Below are positions 59,600 to 64,000 of a stretch of DNA of 64,000 nucleotides, piece after piece; positions within the stretch are counted from its first letter, which is position 1; each line of letters starts with the position of its first letter. Position numbers and translations under genes: made by a program. The DNA is from Halocaridina rubra (Eukaryota > Arthropoda > Malacostraca > Decapoda > Atyidae). The stretch spans positions 50,001 through 114,000 of the forward strand of contig JAXCGZ010009454.1 in NCBI GenBank assembly GCA_037179515.1, read 5' to 3'. Under the pieces are notes generated by a model, which saw only the letters and a program-made list of their open reading frames with translations, did no database searches and was not told where the DNA came from.

Positions 59600-61030
59600 C
59601 AGGAAAACCGCGAAGTAGGATCAGCCTATATGTACATAGATATTTTAATTTATTTTTACGTTTACACTGTATAAACCCTCCCTGTACTGTTAACAAACCA
59701 CCCTTTACTTCATAAATAACAGCATGCAACGTAAATTTATAACAAAGTGATAGATAAAATTACGGTGAATGAAGTGGTAATTACATGACATACTCATGTA
59801 CATAGGTATTTTACAATTATTTTTACGTTTACGTACTGTATAAACCCTCCCTGCACTGTTAAAAAAACACCCTTTACATTATAAATAACAGCAAGCAACG
59901 TAAATTTTTATGAAAGTGATACGAAAACTTACTGTGAATGAGGTGATGATGACGTGACATACATAGGTATTTTACAATTATTTTTACATTTACGTACTGT
60001 ATAAACCCTCCCTGCACTGTAAAAAAAACACCCTTTACATTATAAATAACAGCAAGCAACGTAAATTTTTACGAAAGTGATAGATAAAAGTACGGTGAAT
60101 GAAGTGGTAATTACATGACATACTCGTGTACATGGGTATTTTACAATTATTTTTACGTTTACGTACTGTATAAATCCTCCCTGCACTGTTAAAAAAAACA
60201 CCCTTTACATTATAAATAACAGCAAGCAACGTAAATTTTTATGAAAGTGATAGGAAAACTTACCGCGAATGAGGTGATGATGACGTGACATACATAGGTA
60301 TTTTACAATTATTTTTACGTTTACGCACTGTATAAACCCTCCCTGCTCTGTTAAAAAAAAACCTTTACATTATAAATAACAGCAAGCCACGTAAATTTTT
60401 ATGAAAGTGATAGGAAAACTTACCGTGAATGAGGTGATGATGACGTGACATACATTGTTATTTTACAATTATTTTTACTTTTACGTACTGTATAAACCCT
60501 CCCTGCACTGTTAAAAAAACACCCTTTACATTATAAATAACATCAAGCAACGTAAATTTTTATGAAAGTGATAGGAAAACTTACCATGAATAAGGTGATG
60601 ATGACGTGACATACATAGGTATTTTACAATTATTTTTACATGTACGTACTGTATAAACCCTCCCTGCACTGTTAAAAAAAACACCCTTTACATTATAAAT
60701 AACAGCATGCAACGTAAATTTACATGAAAGTGATAGATAAAATTACGGTGAATGAAGTGGTAATTTCATGACATACTTATGTCCATAGGTATATTACAAT
60801 TATTTTTACGTTTACGTACTGTATAAACCCTCCCTGCACTGTTAAAAAAACACCCTTTACATTATAAATAACAGTAAGCAACGTAAATTTACATGAAAGT
60901 GATAGATAAAATTACGGTGAATGAAGTGGTAATTACATGACATACTCATGTATATGGGTATTTTACAATTGTTATAAATAACAGCATGCAACGTAAATTT
61001 ATATGTACGTGATAGGTAAACTTACCGTGA
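59600..61030. repeat. Tig-1 3' array, about eight units
   Basis: CCCTCCCTG recurs at 59,676, 59,845, 60,006, 60,175, 60,337, 60,497, 60,658 and 60,828; steps 169, 161, 169, 162, 160, 161, 170. Two unit lengths thus occur, differing by the presence of a CTCATGTA-type insert. Same unit as 41,570-43,660. Confidence 0.93.
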
Positions 61031-61132
61031 ATGAGGTGATGATCATCTTTCTTGACCCCGGAGGAAATTATTTTGAAGCCAGTAAAAGCTTTACGGCTGC
61101 TTTTTGGGGGAGAAGAACATGGTAATGGGGAA

Positions 61133-62790
61133 TTACTGTCGCTGTTTCTTCATTTGTTGGAAGATGGTATGGTAAGGAATCATGACATCGTCGAGAAAAT
61201 TACAGAAGGTCACCAAACGAACCATATTATCGTCATATTCCTGCGAGAGTTGTTGGAGTGCTTTAAAATGTTCATACATGGCTGGCAAACGTTCGAGTGT
61301 AAGGCCAGGTTCTGCAATTTCTTCGTGCGTTTTCTCAAGTTCTTCCTCTTCTTTGCTCGCTGATTTCGTCATATCATCCAAGTCTTCATCATTCAAAGGC
61401 TGCGAGTGGCAGTCAATCAGTTCATTCACATCTTTGGGAGTCATATCTTTAAAGCCTTCTCCTCCTAGCAAAGTAGCCAACTTCACAGCTTTTGCAACTG
61501 CCGCCTTCTGCACTTCGTGAGGAGCAAATCCCTTGTAGTCGTGGATGACTTCGGGCCACAATATCTTCCAGCTGGCATTAATTGTGGCCGACTTCATCTC
61601 TTTGATTGCTTTCTGAATATTTGTAGGCATGTGGCAATCATGTAATTATGCCAGTATGTCTTCATTGAGAAGTCTTTGTCTGAATCCATGGCTTCAACAA
61701 GGTTTGCCAGGGCATTTCGTGTGAGAGGGCCTTGAACGCACGAATAACGCCTCGATCCATAGGCTGAATCAGTGACGTCGTATTCGGTGGCAGGAACTCA
61801 ACTTGAACACCGTCATATCGGAGATTGGTTGCGTGGCCACCAGCATTATCCATCAAAAGAAGGACTTTAAATTCAAGGCCTTTTTCCGCAAGATAAAGTT
61901 TTACCTGAGGGATAAAGCATTGGTGAAACCAGTCCGATGAGAGGCTTTTCGTGATCCATGCCTTAGGGTTATGCATCCAATACACTGGCAGCAGATTCTT
62001 ATTCTTGTTCTTCAAAGCCCTAGGGTTCTTTGACTTGTAGATAAGCCCGGGCTTTAACATGAAGCCCGCAGCATTCCCGCACATGATGAGGGTAACGCGA
62101 TCTTTGTGCGCTTTAAATCCCAGGGCTTTAGCTTCTTCCTTGAAGAGAAAAGTGCGAGATGGCATTCTCTTCCAAAATAAGCCAGTCTCATCCATGTTGA
62201 AGACTTGCTCAGGAGCATATTCCCCTTCGGCGATAATTTTCTTGAAGTCGTTTGTGAAGTAATTTTTTGCGGCAGCTGTATCTGCAGAGGCAGCTTCACC
62301 ATGCACTGAAACGCTTTTTAGGCCATAGCGTTTTTGAAACTTGAAGAACCATCCCTTGCTAGCAACGAACGGTTGTATCCTCGATGGAGAATTGCTGGAG
62401 GGTCCTGGTTGTGGGTCGTCGATATCTTCTTCTCTCTCCTCCTCTCCATGGTCGCCACTGTCGTCATCGGGTTCATTTGCAGCGAATGTCTCGTACAGCT
62501 TCTTCGCCTTTGTTTGTATGATATTGGTGTCTAAGCTGATGTTTTTCTTTCTGCAATCAGCAATCCACAGGGCCAAAGCAGCTTCCATCCGCACTACTGC
62601 CTTATTGCAGGATGTTACGACCCTCTTCGCTGATTTATCAAAAGAAATGCTCGCTGTTTTCCTGATCTTTGCCTCGTCCTTTTTGATGTAGCGAACAGTA
62701 GATTCATTGAGGCCATAATAGCAGTCGACATCCACAAACCTTTTTCCTTCTTTCAAGAAGGTGAAGGACGTTTGGGAGGCATTGCAAAGG
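61133..62790 (-). pseudogene. Tig-1 transposase, best-preserved copy
   Basis: Intact from the helix-turn-helix second half (CYYGLNESTVRYIKKDE, 62,720) through the CENP-B-type domain (ALALWIADCRKKN, KLYETFAANEPDD), FNMDETGLFWKRMPSRTF, VLLLMDNAGGHATNL and TTSLIQPMDRGVI, so all three catalytic Asp are present in one 364-codon frame (61,662-62,756). Lesions: a deletion after MPPKRPS near 62,765 that removes about 28 codons of the first helix region, a frameshift near 61,725, and another near 61,630. The acidic C-terminal part is open at 61,133-61,630. Confidence 0.92.
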
Positions 62791-63014
62791 TTAAATTACG
62801 CGTGAAAACACAATCACAAGCAAAACGTATTAATAAGCACAACGAGAACGGCGCACACGTGAGTTAGACTGAGCGAGTGAGGCGGCACATTGGAAATTGG
62901 AGGGAAAAGCAAACTGCAATGAAAAAGCCAATCAAACCCCATGATACAGAAAATATCGAAAAACAATTCTGTGATTCGGAGTCTCCCGACCTTTCAGCCA
63001 ATAGCATTCCATGA

Positions 63015-63740
63015 ACTATCTCACGTAGGTGAGAGCCTTTTCGTTTTCCGAAACGTTGATAGCGGTATCATATTTTACATGGCGCAATACTGTTAGTACT
63101 TTATGTTTTTTATTATTTTTTACTGTTTTATTATTCTTAGGCTAGGAAATACTTGTTTTATCAATAAAATAATGAAAATTTTAATATTCACTAGGTCACG
63201 TAGGTGAGAGCCTTTGCGTTTTCCAAAACGTGATACCGGTATCGTATTTTTCATGGTGCAATACTGTTAGTACTGTATTTATGTTTTTTTAATATTTTTT
63301 ACTGTTTTATTATTCTTAGGCTAGGAAATACTTGTTTTATCAATAAAATAATGAAAATTTTAATATTCACTAGGTCACGTAGGTGAGAGCCTTTGCGTTT
63401 TCCGAAACACTGATACCGGTATCGTATTTTACGTGGTGCAATACTGTTAGTATTTATGTTTTTTACTATTTTTTACTGTTTTATTATTCTTAGGCTAAGA
63501 AATACGTTTTTTTATCAATAAAATCATGAAACTACTGGAAATATAAATATATATGCTAGCTCACGTAGCTGCGACCCCAATACATTGTACGCTATCGGAC
63601 ACTATTTCGCATGATGCAATACTGTGAGTTATACTGTACGTACGTATATCTAAATTTTTACTATTTTTTACTGTTTTATTATTCGTAGGCTGGGAAATAA
63701 ATTTTTATTATCAATTAAATAATGAAATTTTTTTTTCAAT
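63015..63740. repeat. Tig-1 5' array, about four units
   Basis: CTCACGTAGGTGAGAG (and GTCACG variants) at 63,020, 63,195, 63,374 and 63,560; steps 175, 179 and 186. Units contain TGATACCGGTATCGTA and TTTATCAATAAAATAATG. Confidence 0.88.
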
Positions 63741-63886
63741 AAAAAAATGAAAATACTGAAAATTTTTATTTTTCAATATTTTAATATTTGTTCGTATACC
63801 CAAAAAATAAAATAATAATTTTTCCAAAAAAAAAACCGCGATACAGTGAGAACGCGAACCAAGAAACGCGATACAGCGGGGGATCA

Positions 63887-63996
<110 letters not shown>

Positions 63997-64000
63997 CGCC

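Overview
The window is eukaryotic, from a large and repeat-saturated animal genome, most likely an arthropod and plausibly a decapod crustacean. The reasons are very long (TA)n and (ATT)n microsatellites, RTE-, CR1- and I-type LINEs, several pogo/Tigger (CENP-B-like) DNA transposon families, a C2H2 zinc-finger gene, and a decayed Crk SH2 exon of arthropod character. The species cannot be told from the sequence alone. Family names used here (LINE-I, RTE-A, RTE-B, CR1-A, CR1-B, Tig-1, Tig-2, Tig-3, MITE-E, Rep-C) are local labels, defined by copies that can be compared inside the window.

Layout. 1-1990: 3' half of a LINE with RNase H. 2.0-5.3 kb: Rep-C copies, an inverted repeat centred on (TA)n, and an RTE-A copy. 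5.3-11.9 kb: MITE-E with a 180-bp array, a complete Tig-1 element (7034-10164), a tRNA-like palindrome and a second MITE-E. 11.9-20.0 kb: CR1-A, a composite MITE-E, a Tig-1 derivative carrying foreign coding-like sequence, Tig-3, and a Tig-1/MITE-E chimera. 20.0-33.8 kb: CR1-A copies and two RTE-B copies head to head. 33.8-35.2 kb: nothing recognised. 35,636-39,006: full-length RTE-A with a perfect 10-bp target-site duplication. 39,436-40,704: the only intact host-like gene, a C2H2 zinc-finger protein. 41.4-43.7 kb: a Tig-1 derivative made almost wholly of a 169-bp tandem array. 43.8-46.5 kb: a Tig-2-like element abutting a truncated paralogue of the zinc-finger gene. 46.6-57.0 kb: a Tig-2 MITE, then one Tig-2 element spread over 9.6 kb by nested insertions (RTE-A with Crk exon, CR1-A, MITE-E). 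57.3-59.0 kb: Tig-3. 59.55-63.89 kb: a complete 4.3-kb Tig-1.

The most notable observations are: (1) a Crk first-coding-exon fragment attached in sense to the 5' end of a full-length RTE-A, with a candidate 6-bp duplication around the composite; (2) three unrelated transposon families that carry internal tandem arrays with unit lengths of about 160-180 bp; (3) repeated direct abutment of transposon termini on (TA)n arrays, with inverted repeats centred on or flanked by those arrays; (4) element chimeras and co-mobilised fragments. All transposon and LINE reading frames seen here are broken; the zinc-finger gene is open throughout. Everything is by-eye comparison within the window; no database search was run.
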